From Nitrospirota bacterium (GTDB lineage: Bacteria > Nitrospirota > RBG-16-64-22 > JACRHK01): a DNA stretch of 6,026 bases. Positions 1 through 5,107 of the stretch are shown in pieces. Location of the stretch: positions 1-6,026 of the forward strand of contig JACRHK010000112.1 in NCBI GenBank assembly GCA_016217625.1, read 5' to 3'. The first letter of the stretch is position 1. Every line of letters begins with the position of its first letter. Made by a program: the position numbers and the translations under genes. Under the pieces are notes generated by a model that did no database searches, was not told the DNA's origin, and saw only the letters and a list, made by a program, of their open reading frames with translations.

Positions 1-990
1 ATCGCCCGGTTCACCAAGGGCGCTTTCGCCATCACCCTCCTCATCGAGTCGGCCGCCGCCCTGGCCCTGACGCTCCTCATCTGGCAGGATTCCCCCCTCC
101 CGCAGGCGGCCTACCTCGGCGTCTTCCACGCCGTCTCCGCCTTCAACAACGCCGGGTTTTCCCTGTTTCCCGACAACCTCATCCCCTATCGGACCGACCT
201 CGTGGTGAACCTCGTGATCTGCGCGCTCATCATCCTGGGCGGGATCGGGTTCCTGGTTTTCAGCGACCTCTACCGTTACATGCGTTCCGAGATCCCCCGC
301 CTCTCGGTCCACACGAAGCTCTCGCTCGCGGTCACCGCCGCTCTCCTGATTGTCGGCACGGTGGTGGTCCTGCTGCTGGAGTCCTCCAATCCGCAGACGA
401 TGGGGGAGTTCTCCGGGCAGGATCGCCTGCTGGCCTCCTTTTTCCATGCCGTCACATCACGCACGGCCGGCCTTAACACGCTGGACACCGGCCAGATGCT
501 GAGCGCGACCCTCTTCTTCACGCTGCTGCTCATGTTCATCGGCGCCTCCCCTGGCGGCACGGGCGGCGGCGTCAAGACCACGACGTTCGGGACTATGATG
601 ACCGCGCTCTGGTCCACAATGCGCGGCACGATGGACGTCACGCTGTTCGAGCGGCGCCTCCCCCGGGCGATCATCGCCAAAGCGTTCCTGGTGTCGATGC
701 TGGGGGCGTTGCTCATCGGGGGGATCACCATGGCGTTGCTCCTCAGCGAACGTCAGCCGCTCCTTCCCACCCTGTTCGAAGTCGTCTCCGCGTTCGGCAC
801 CGTGGGGCTCTCCGTGGGCGACGGCCACGGCTTGAGCCTCAGCGCGCTGTTCAGCGGATTCGGCAAGCTGATGATCATCTGCGCGATGTTCCTCGGGCGC
901 CTCGGCCCCCTCACGGTGGGCATCGCGGTGATGGGCGGCGAGGCGCCTGAGCGGTACCGTTATCCCGAAGCCCGGATCATAATCGGATAA
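1..990 (+). CDS. ktrB: K+ uptake channel subunit KtrB/TrkH (5'-truncated)
   Basis: Membrane subunit of a Ktr/Trk-type potassium uptake system; it forms the K+ pore in the inner membrane and is gated by the cytoplasmic KtrA ring. The frame is open from base 1, so the N-terminus lies outside the window; 329 C-terminal residues are visible. Three of the four P-loop selectivity segments can be read: FNNAGFS (residues 48-54 of the fragment), SRTAGLNT (153-160) and FGTVGLSVGD (265-274). The glycine-rich loop GASPGGTGGGVKTTTFG (181-197) matches the flexible gating loop of the third repeat in this superfamily. Hydrophobic helices alternate with these loops, and the conserved RLGPLTV stretch (300-306) lies near the end. 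The gene ends 10 bases before the ATG of the KtrA gene. Pairing with a single-RCK partner favours the Ktr over the Trk type, but the two families are not cleanly separated by sequence reading alone. A start inside the fragment (for example the GTG at 202) would delete the second P-loop and is rejected. Confidence 0.93.
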   Translation: MARFTKGAFAITLLIESAAALALTLLIWQDSPLPQAAYLGVFHAVSAFNNAGFSLFPDNLIPYRTDLVVNLVICALIILGGIGFLVFSDLYRYMRSEIPRLSVHTKLSLAVTAALLIVGTVVVLLLESSNPQTMGEFSGQDRLLASFFHAVTSRTAGLNTLDTGQMLSATLFFTLLLMFIGASPGGTGGGVKTTTFGTMMTALWSTMRGTMDVTLFERRLPRAIIAKAFLVSMLGALLIGGITMALLLSERQPLLPTLFEVVSAFGTVGLSVGDGHGLSLSALFSGFGKLMIICAMFLGRLGPLTVGIAVMGGEAPERYRYPEARIIIG

Positions 991-1000
991 AGGAGACGCC

Positions 1001-1690
1001 ATGGCACGACAATTCGCCGTTATCGGATTGGGACGCTTCGGCTACCATGTGGCTCAGACGCTCACGCAGCACCGCTGCGAGGTGATGGCCATCGACAACG
1101 ACGAGGAGAAGATTCAGTCCGTCGCGGACCTCGTCACTCACGCCGTGCAACTGGATGCCACGGACGAGAAGGCCCTGCGCGCGATCGGGGTGCAGGATGT
1201 CGATGCGGCCATCGTGAGCATCGGGGAGAACATCGAGGCCAGCATCCTCATCGTCATGACGCTCAAGGAGATGGGCGTGCGGGAGATCATCGCCAAGGCG
1301 GTCACGCCCATCCATGGCAAGATCCTCCGCAACCTCGGCGTGAGCCGGGTCGTCTTCCCCGAGCGCGAGGTGGCGATCCGCCTGGCCAACGGCCTCGTGG
1401 CGCCCTCGATCCTGGAATACCTGGACATCTCCCCCGATTATTCGATCGTGGAGATCCCGGCCACGGAGCGGCTCGTCGGCAAACCGCTGACGGAGGGCCG
1501 GTTCCAGAGCCAGTACGGGGCCACGGTCATCGCCATCCGGAGGAAGGTGCCCTACATCACCGAGGCCGGCGAGTCGGAGTTCAGCGAAGAGATGCGGATC
1601 TCCCCCTCGCCGGACGAGGCGATTGAGGAGGGAGACATCTTCGTCCTCCTCGGTCCCAAGAAGAGACTGGAGCAGCTCCAGACCTCATAA
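1001..1690 (+). CDS. ktrA: K+ uptake regulatory subunit KtrA/TrkA (single RCK)
   Basis: Cytoplasmic gating subunit that binds nucleotides (ATP/ADP or NAD(H) in the family) and controls the KtrB channel encoded directly upstream. The 229-residue protein has one RCK_N (TrkA-N) Rossmann domain, residues about 4-125, with the glycine motif G9-L-G11-R-F-G14, and an acidic residue at the end of strand 2 (AIDNDEE, D32). An RCK_C (TrkA-C) domain spans about residues 139-226. The linker sequence VVFPEREVAIRLA (117-129) is typical of KtrA proteins. The length fits single-RCK KtrA (about 220 aa) and is half that of E. coli TrkA (about 458 aa, two RCK modules), so a KtrA assignment is preferred. The start ATG has AGGAG at 991-995, overlapping the end of the upstream gene's stop region, which indicates translation as an operon. 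No missing residues were noticed. Confidence 0.95.
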   Translation: MARQFAVIGLGRFGYHVAQTLTQHRCEVMAIDNDEEKIQSVADLVTHAVQLDATDEKALRAIGVQDVDAAIVSIGENIEASILIVMTLKEMGVREIIAKAVTPIHGKILRNLGVSRVVFPEREVAIRLANGLVAPSILEYLDISPDYSIVEIPATERLVGKPLTEGRFQSQYGATVIAIRRKVPYITEAGESEFSEEMRISPSPDEAIEEGDIFVLLGPKKRLEQLQTS

Positions 1691-1713
1691 CCTCACCCTT
1701 TAAAGGAGCCCTG

Positions 1714-2022
1714 ATGGAGCCATCACAACCGAGAACGGGATCGGCCTCCAAGGACCGCGCGCGCGAGGCCGCTGAGCTCGTCGAGATGGGAGAGTTCTAT
1801 TTCATCAACCAGAAGCTTGGGGAGGCGATCAAGGTGCTGAAGAAGGCTATCAGCCTCGATCCCAAGAGCGCCAAGGCCCACTACAACCTCGGCATCGTCT
1901 ATGAGGCGAAGAACCTGAAGGAAGAGGCGAAGACGATGTTCGAGAAGACGTTGCAGTTGGACCCCGGCTTCCCCGGCGCCCAACAGCACCTAGATCGGCT
2001 GATCGGAATCGGAGAGAAATAG
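1714..2022 (+). CDS. Small two-repeat TPR protein
   Basis: A 102-residue soluble protein made almost entirely of two tetratricopeptide repeats, residues about 19-52 (AELVEMGEFYFINQKLGEAI...SLDPK) and 53-86 (AKAHYNLGIVYEAKNLKEEA...QLDPG). Both show the TPR pattern of small and large residues (W/L-G-Y-A-F-A-P positions) and end in LDP. A short basic, Ser-rich N-terminal tail and a capping helix (QQHLDRLIG) flank them. There is no signal peptide or membrane segment, so it is probably cytoplasmic. TPRs are protein-protein interaction scaffolds; the partner cannot be named from sequence. The gene starts 23 bases after the KtrA stop, with AAAGGAG (1702-1708) five bases before the ATG, and so is most likely the last gene of the potassium uptake operon. 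This position makes a role near KtrAB possible, but that is inference. It is not recognised as a named family member. Confidence 0.85.
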   Translation: MEPSQPRTGSASKDRAREAAELVEMGEFYFINQKLGEAIKVLKKAISLDPKSAKAHYNLGIVYEAKNLKEEAKTMFEKTLQLDPGFPGAQQHLDRLIGIGEK

Positions 2023-2041
2023 TCCCTGCGAGGCGCAGGGA
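2023..2041. terminator. GC hairpin directly after the TPR stop codon
   Basis: A perfect 8-bp inverted repeat, TCCCTGCG - AGG - CGCAGGGA, begins at the base after the TAG stop. A stable stem with a three-base loop in this position suggests a transcript end or RNA-stabilising structure for the ktrBA-TPR operon. There is no run of T after it on the plus strand, so it is not a classical intrinsic terminator. The AT-rich palindrome immediately downstream may complete the function. Confidence 0.45.
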
Positions 2042-2112
2042 ATTGCAAAATGAAAAATGTAAAATGCAAAGTGCAAATTTCATTTTGCATTTTGAAATTT
2101 GAATTTTGCAAT
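2042..2112. repeat. AT-rich palindromic intergenic repeat
   Basis: A 71-bp AT-rich island in an otherwise GC-rich window. Its two 32-base arms (2042-2073 and 2081-2112) are inverted copies matching at 26 of 32 positions, and two of the six mismatches would be G-U wobbles in RNA. The outer 10 bases (ATTGCAAAAT / ATTTTGCAAT) are perfect, as is an inner block AAAATGCAAA (2061-2070). The loop is 7 bases. Within the left arm a short AAAATG-like unit is iterated. The island lies between the convergent TPR and rRNA methyltransferase genes, so transcripts from both sides would form the hairpin; it could act as a bidirectional terminator. The composition and structure fit a dispersed non-coding repeat family, which cannot be shown from one copy. 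Confidence 0.7.
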
Positions 2113-2126
2113 ATGGGGTCTTCCGC

Positions 2127-3302
2127 TCATTCATACACCTCTAACACCGCGCACTTGAGATATTCCGTCTCGGGCACGGCCAGCAGCACAGGATGGTCCC
2201 TGGCCTGCCCGTGCATCTCCAGCAGGCGGACTTCCCGTCCCGCCTCGGCGGCCGCACGGCGGAGCATCTCCCGGAATGCCTCCCGCTCCAGGTGATAGGA
2301 GCAGGAGGAGGTCATGAGCAACCCTCCCGGGCTCAGCAGGCGGATCGCCCGGCGGTTCACCTCCCGATACCCCTTGAGGGCCTCCCGGATCCGGCTCCGG
2401 CTTTTGACAAACGCCGGGGGATCCAAAATAACCACGTCAAACCGCTCACCCCGCTGCTCCCGCGACCGGAGCCCCTCGAAGACCTCCTCCTGCACGAAGC
2501 GACAACAAGGGGAGAGCATGTTGCGTTCGGCATTCCACCGGGCCTCCTCCACGGCCCGAGCGGATCCATCCACCCCCACCACCTCTTCGGCTCCCCATCG
2601 CGCTGCGTGGAGCGCCCAGCCGCCGGTGTAGCAAAAAAGATCGAGGATCCGCTTTCCCGCCACCCGTCCCTGAAGCAGGCGGTAGTTTTCCCGCTGGTCG
2701 AGGAAGAGGCCGGTCTTCTGTCCCTCCAGCGCATCCACCTCCATCTCCACCTCGCCCACCCGCGCGACGAGCGGCGAGGGGATTTCCCCGGACAGCACCC
2801 GCTTCTCTTGAGGCAGCCCTTCCAGCTTCCTGCTCGGCAGGTCGTTGCGTGCCACGATCGCCCGAGGAGCGAACAGGTCGTGGATCGCCCCCTGGATCTC
2901 CTCCAAAAGGGCCTCCATCCCGGCCGTCAGGATCTGCAACACATAGACGCCGCCGTAGCGATCCACGATGATCCCAGGCAGGTGATCTCCTTCGCTGTAA
3001 CACAGGCGATAGGCATTCGCGCCGGGGCAGACCCGCTCCCGATAGGCCAGGGCCCGCTCCAGACGGCGTCGGAAGAAGGGTTGATCGATTGCCTCTTTCC
3101 GCCGGGTGAGGATCCGCGCCGCGATGAGGGAGTGGGGGTTCACGTAACCCCGCCCGATGAATTCCCCCTGGGCGTCTTCCACATCCACCGTCTCGCCGGC
3201 CTGATAACCGCTCAGGGGAGAGGCGCTCTCATTCGCAAAGACCCACGGGTGGCCTTCGCGGATCCGCCGATCTTCTCCGGGTTTCAACCTGAGCGTCTTC
3301 AT
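2127..3302 (-). CDS. rlmI: 23S rRNA (cytosine-5) methyltransferase, RlmI-like
   Basis: SAM-dependent rRNA methyltransferase of the RlmI family (in E. coli, m5C1962 of 23S rRNA); cytoplasmic, 391 residues, close to the usual 390-400. The N-terminal PUA-type RNA-binding region begins with LKPGEDRRIREGHPWVFANE (residues about 6-25). A family segment EGQKTGLFLDQREN lies at 193-206. The Rossmann methyltransferase domain has motif I at LDLFCYTGGWALHA (220-233), an acidic SAM-ribose site at VGVDGS (242-247), motif IV at LDPPAF (293-298) and motif VI at SSCSY (332-336), whose cysteine C334 is the expected catalytic nucleophile. I chose the ATG at 3302 because homologues begin with MKTLRLKPGE-like sequence. 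A TTG at 3338 would add 12 residues not expected in the family and has no ribosome site. The purine run before the ATG (AGGGGG) is unusually close, one base away. Exact substrate specificity (RlmI versus other m5C enzymes) is inferred from overall family resemblance. Confidence 0.92.
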   Translation of the reverse strand: MKTLRLKPGEDRRIREGHPWVFANESASPLSGYQAGETVDVEDAQGEFIGRGYVNPHSLIAARILTRRKEAIDQPFFRRRLERALAYRERVCPGANAYRLCYSEGDHLPGIIVDRYGGVYVLQILTAGMEALLEEIQGAIHDLFAPRAIVARNDLPSRKLEGLPQEKRVLSGEIPSPLVARVGEVEMEVDALEGQKTGLFLDQRENYRLLQGRVAGKRILDLFCYTGGWALHAARWGAEEVVGVDGSARAVEEARWNAERNMLSPCCRFVQEEVFEGLRSREQRGERFDVVILDPPAFVKSRSRIREALKGYREVNRRAIRLLSPGGLLMTSSCSYHLEREAFREMLRRAAAEAGREVRLLEMHGQARDHPVLLAVPETEYLKCAVLEVYE

Positions 3303-3347
3303 GCCCCCTGTTCTAACATACCCGAAGGAACACTGCAAGGAGATGGT

Positions 3348-3360
3348 GTCAACTGTTGAC
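3348..3360. promoter_or_regulatory. Palindrome GTCAAC-T-GTTGAC overlapping a -35 box
   Basis: A perfect 13-bp inverted repeat with 6-bp arms and one central base. Its right arm supplies the first five bases of the -35 box of the plus-strand promoter at 3356-3384, the usual place for a repressor or activator operator. It lies between the divergent rlmI and small basic protein genes and could influence both. A palindrome this short may also arise by chance, and no regulator for it is visible here. Confidence 0.35.
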
Positions 3361-3384
3361 GAAGCGAATAGTGATGGCTATAAA
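3356..3384 (+). promoter_or_regulatory. Sigma70-like promoter P1 (TTGACG-N17-TATAAA)
   Basis: TTGACG at 3356-3361 and TATAAA at 3379-3384 are each one base from consensus, with the optimal 17-base spacer. Transcription would start near 3391 and run towards the small basic ORF at 3533, giving a leader of about 140 nt. No other plus-strand gene in the window could be served by it. Confidence 0.55.
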
Positions 3385-3416
3385 GAACCCCTGAACAGGC
3401 ACGGTCTGTCGTTTCG

Positions 3417-3445
3417 TTGACTTTGTGGAGGCTTTCTTCTAAGAT
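3417..3445 (+). promoter_or_regulatory. Sigma70-like promoter P2 (TTGACT-N17-TAAGAT)
   Basis: TTGACT (3417-3422) matches the -35 consensus at five of six bases, and TAAGAT (3440-3445) matches the -10 at four of six, with a 17-base spacer. The expected start is near 3452, about 80 bases before the start codon of the small basic protein. With P1 this makes a tandem promoter pair 61 bases apart. Confidence 0.45.
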
Positions 3446-3516
3446 GGCCGCAGCCTTTTCGTACTACCAGGCGACAAGACGACCAGCAATGTTAGGCTAA
3501 TACGATTTCAGACACT

Positions 3517-3525
3517 AGGAGGTGA
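3517..3525 (+). promoter_or_regulatory. Strong ribosome binding site for the small basic ORF
   Basis: AGGAGGTGA is an extended complement to the 16S rRNA 3' end. It sits 10 bases (measured from AGGAGG) before the ATG at 3533. It selects this short frame over the longer overlapping frame whose GTG start (3522) lies inside the binding site itself. Confidence 0.7.
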
Positions 3526-3532
3526 AGACGCG

Positions 3533-3652
3533 ATGCGGGAGAGAAACCGGGAAATCGGGCGACGGCGGAAGCGGCGGAAGGAGCGCCTCCGCGAGCGGCG
3601 GCGGCAGGCCCGCGCCCAAGCCGCCGCAAGGCCTGAGGCCAAGAAGAAATAA
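3533..3652 (+). CDS. Small Arg/Lys-rich protein, 39 residues
   Basis: A 39-residue protein, beginning MRERNREIGRRRKRRKERLR, in which roughly half the residues are Arg or Lys and most of the rest are Glu, Ala or Gln; it ends AKKK. The first 30 residues look like a single charged alpha helix, and there is no hydrophobic segment or cysteine. Such composition suggests binding to nucleic acid or the ribosome, as in tiny basic ribosome-associated proteins (bTHX- and COX24-like), but no specific family motif is recognised. The case for a real gene is the extended Shine-Dalgarno sequence, two good upstream promoters, and a start and stop that fit a compact unit. A longer overlapping frame (3522-3860) runs through the downstream repeat into the next gene on the other strand and is discarded. 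The function is unknown. A low-complexity chance frame is the main alternative, because GC-rich DNA readily encodes Arg runs. Confidence 0.6.
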   Translation: MRERNREIGRRRKRRKERLRERRRQARAQAAARPEAKKK

Positions 3653-3699
3653 CGGAAGCAGTCGGCTGAACAGTCTCTTTCAGGAACCCGCGGACTCCC

Positions 3700-3825
3700 G
3701 GAGGCTGCTCAAAAAGCTCCAGATGCAAGGCCGCAGCCCTGAGGGCGACCGAGGCGTACTGAGGCCGCACGTCGAGGGAGCCCGAAGGGTGAGAACGCCG
3801 CAGATGGACTTTGTCAGCAGCCTCC
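3700..3825. repeat. 126-bp element with terminal inverted repeats (MITE/REP-like)
   Basis: The ends are inverted copies. GGAGGCTGCT at 3700-3709 is the exact complement of AGCAGCCTCC at 3816-3825. Similarity continues inwards for about 18 further bases with a few mismatches and a one-base gap (CAAAAAGCTCCAGATGC against the reverse complement of GCAGATGGACTTTGTC). The interior is GC-rich and holds further short inverted segments. It contains no gene. The whole looks like a small non-autonomous mobile or intergenic palindromic repeat; I recall similar elements, often beginning GGCTGCTCAAAAAG, scattered through genomes of Nitrospira-like bacteria. Its right edge coincides with the first base of the minus-strand stop codon of the parvulin gene (3825-3827), so it lies immediately downstream of that gene and may act as its terminator. 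The 47 bases before it (3653-3699) hold nothing recognisable. Confidence 0.7.
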
Positions 3826-4763
3826 TACAGGCGGATGTCGATGAAGGCGTTGGCCCGTAGCCGCTTGATCCACTTGACCCGCAGTTCCTCGACCTTCCGG
3901 GGAACCAGGACCTTCTCGATCTCCCCCTTCACCTCATCCAGGGGGCGGAAGCGCTCCGTGCGCCATTCATCCACGCGGAGGATGTGGACCCCATCCCCGC
4001 TCCAGACAGGCTGGCTGATCCCCCCCTCCTTGAGAGACGCGATGGCCTTCTCAAACTCCGGAGCGAGCGAGCCCTTGGTAAACGTACCCAAACGCCCGTC
4101 ATCTCCACCGGACCGCCGGGCGAGGGCTCGGAAGTCCCCCCCTTGCTTCAGGGCCTGGAGCGCCTGTTCCACCTCGGACTGGACCCGCGCTCGGGCCTCG
4201 GCATCCGTTCCCTTCGGCAAGGGGAAGAAGAGGTGGCTCAACGTGATCTCCTCGGGCAGCCGGTACGGCTCCCGGTGTTCCCGGTAATAGGCTTCCAGGT
4301 CGCCCTGGGTCACGGCGGCCCGCGAGCGCACCTCTTTCTCCAAGATCCTGGCAATGAGCATCTGCTCCCCGAGCTGACGGCGGTACTCTTCCAGTGTCAA
4401 CCCCTCGCGCGCCAGGGCAGCGACCAGCGCCGCATCGTCCATCCGATTGCGCTGCTTGATGTCGCTGAGCGCCAGCTTCAGATCCTCGTCGCTCACGCTG
4501 AGCCCCTGGCGCTTGGCCTCCTGGATCAAGAGCCTGGTCTCGATGATCTCCCGGAGCATCTCGCGGTCGATCTGATCGCTCCCTTTCCCGGCAGTCTGGC
4601 CCGGCGACTGGAGCCCCTGGATCTGTCGCGCCTGCTGGAGCTCGCTATAGGTCACCACCTCCCCGTTGACCACGGCGACAATGCGATCGACCAAGACCCC
4701 TTCGGCCTGCCCGGCCGGCAACAAGCTCACCCAGAGACTCCCCCAGAGCCACAACTGTTTCAT
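3825..4763 (-). CDS. Secreted parvulin-type peptidyl-prolyl isomerase (SurA/PpiC-like)
   Basis: Periplasmic chaperone and prolyl cis-trans isomerase of the SurA/PpiD/PrsA class, 312 residues. Residues 1-20 (MKQLWLWGSLWVSLLPAGQA) form a Sec signal peptide with a likely signal peptidase I site after AGQA; there is no lipobox cysteine. A SurA N-like chaperone domain follows, starting VDRIVAVVNGEVVTYSEL (25-42) and continuing to about 165. One parvulin domain spans about 171-268, from EITLSHLFFPLP through GGDFRALARRSGGDDGRLGTFTKGSLAPEFEKAI to GVHILRVDEW. The C-terminal helix ends RANAFIDIRL, the normal SurA ending, so the protein is complete. It has one parvulin domain where E. coli SurA has two. 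I chose the ATG at 4763 because the signal peptide starts there and a good ribosome site precedes it; an upstream in-frame ATG at 4802 lacks both. It lies 77 bases after the TusA gene on the same strand. Clients are unknown, probably outer membrane or exported proteins. Confidence 0.9.
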   Translation of the reverse strand: MKQLWLWGSLWVSLLPAGQAEGVLVDRIVAVVNGEVVTYSELQQARQIQGLQSPGQTAGKGSDQIDREMLREIIETRLLIQEAKRQGLSVSDEDLKLALSDIKQRNRMDDAALVAALAREGLTLEEYRRQLGEQMLIARILEKEVRSRAAVTQGDLEAYYREHREPYRLPEEITLSHLFFPLPKGTDAEARARVQSEVEQALQALKQGGDFRALARRSGGDDGRLGTFTKGSLAPEFEKAIASLKEGGISQPVWSGDGVHILRVDEWRTERFRPLDEVKGEIEKVLVPRKVEELRVKWIKRLRANAFIDIRL

Positions 4764-4768
4764 CGCGT

Positions 4769-4776
4769 CCCCCCTT
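4769..4776 (-). promoter_or_regulatory. Ribosome binding site deciding the parvulin start
   Basis: On the minus strand AAGGGGGG lies five bases before the ATG at 4763. No comparable purine run precedes the alternative ATG at 4802. The preceding CCTCCC could pair with this run and partly mask it. Confidence 0.55.
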
Positions 4777-4804
4777 AGGGAGGTCCTTCGGTGGATGGTC
4801 ATCG

Positions 4805-4829
4805 ATTGTAGGTCGTTGGTTGTAGGTTG
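4805..4829. repeat. Short TTGTAGGT direct repeats
   Basis: The gap between the TusA and parvulin genes contains two copies of TTGTAGGT (4806-4813 and 4820-4827), 14 bases apart, with TCGTTGG between them. They read as degenerate GTAGGT-type tandem units. No promoter or terminator for the parvulin gene was identified in the 77-base gap. Confidence 0.35.
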
Positions 4830-4840
4830 CTTGCAGGCCC

Positions 4841-5083
4841 CTATTTGGCCCGCTTAATGAAGAAGGTGAAGACCCCGCCGTTTTCCTGCAGCTCGAGCAG
4901 TTCATGCCCGGTCCGCTTGGCCCAGGCCACCATATCGTTCTTCGACCCCGCGTCGGTGGCTTCCATCTTCAGGATCTGGCCGACGGCCAGGGATTCAATC
5001 GCCTTCTTGGTCTTCAGGACCGGCAGAGGGCAGGAAAGCCCTTTGCAGTCCAACACCATGTCCACAACCCATTGCACGGTCAT
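4841..5083 (-). CDS. tusA: TusA-family sulfur carrier protein
   Basis: Small cytoplasmic sulfurtransferase/carrier of the TusA (SirA/YeeD) family, 80 residues, the usual length. Family members carry a persulfide on the cysteine of the CPxP motif, here C18 in GLSCPLPVLKTKKAI, and pass sulfur on, in E. coli to tRNA thiolation and in sulfur oxidisers to DsrEFH or heterodisulfide-reductase-like enzymes. An additional cysteine, C13 (LDCKGLSC), lies five residues before the active one. The remainder (GQILKMEATDAGSKNDMVAWAKRTGHELLE) follows the family fold of two helices over a four-strand sheet. I chose the ATG at 5083, with AGGAGG seven bases upstream, over an in-frame ATG at 5101 that overlaps that ribosome site. 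It starts 24 bases after the stop of the ArsR-type regulator gene and is probably co-transcribed with it. The exact acceptor cannot be told; TusA here is a family name, and general sulfur trafficking is likelier than tRNA modification given the neighbour. Confidence 0.88.
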   Translation of the reverse strand: MTVQWVVDMVLDCKGLSCPLPVLKTKKAIESLAVGQILKMEATDAGSKNDMVAWAKRTGHELLELQENGGVFTFFIKRAK

Positions 5084-5090
5084 TGCCTCT

Positions 5091-5096
5091 CCTCCT
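5091..5096 (-). promoter_or_regulatory. Ribosome binding site of the TusA gene
   Basis: A minus-strand AGGAGG lies seven bases before the ATG at 5083, fixing the start there. The alternative ATG at 5101 would place this site inside the coding region. Confidence 0.75.
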
Positions 5097-5107
5097 AGCA
5101 TAAGCTG

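Larger units (their letters stand above)
3385..3532 (+). other. Untranslated leader of the small basic gene
   Basis: About 150 bases without a credible coding frame between promoter P1 and the start codon at 3533. The stretch contains a second promoter (3417-3445) and ends with a strong ribosome binding site. No known riboswitch was recognised and no tRNA fold was seen. Its length is large for a 120-base gene and leaves room for post-transcriptional control or a non-coding transcript. Confidence 0.4.

Noticed and set aside
2050..2295. Plus-strand frame beginning MKNVKCKVQISFC, and minus-strand frames over the same AT-rich palindrome
   Set aside because: Such Lys/Asn/Phe/Cys-rich peptides are what this kind of AT-rich repeat yields in any frame, and the rest of the frame is antisense to the rRNA methyltransferase gene.
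2193..3359. Long plus-strand frame of 388 codons opposite the rRNA methyltransferase
   Set aside because: Antisense shadow of a strongly supported gene in GC-rich DNA; the translation is His/Pro/Arg-rich and matches no family.
3427..3456. Possible second, degraded copy of the 126-bp element (GGAGGCT ... GGCCGCAGCC also present here)
   Set aside because: Only short blocks are shared with 3700-3740 and the intervening bases do not align; chance similarity in GC-rich DNA is as likely.
3522..3860. Plus-strand frame of 112 codons through the small basic gene and the repeat
   Set aside because: Its GTG start lies inside the ribosome binding site used by the 3533 frame, it crosses the inverted-repeat element and runs into the parvulin gene on the other strand, and its translation is low complexity with no family resemblance.
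3984..4778. Plus-strand frame of 264 codons opposite the parvulin gene
   Set aside because: Antisense shadow; the minus-strand product has a signal peptide, chaperone and parvulin domains and a normal C-terminus.
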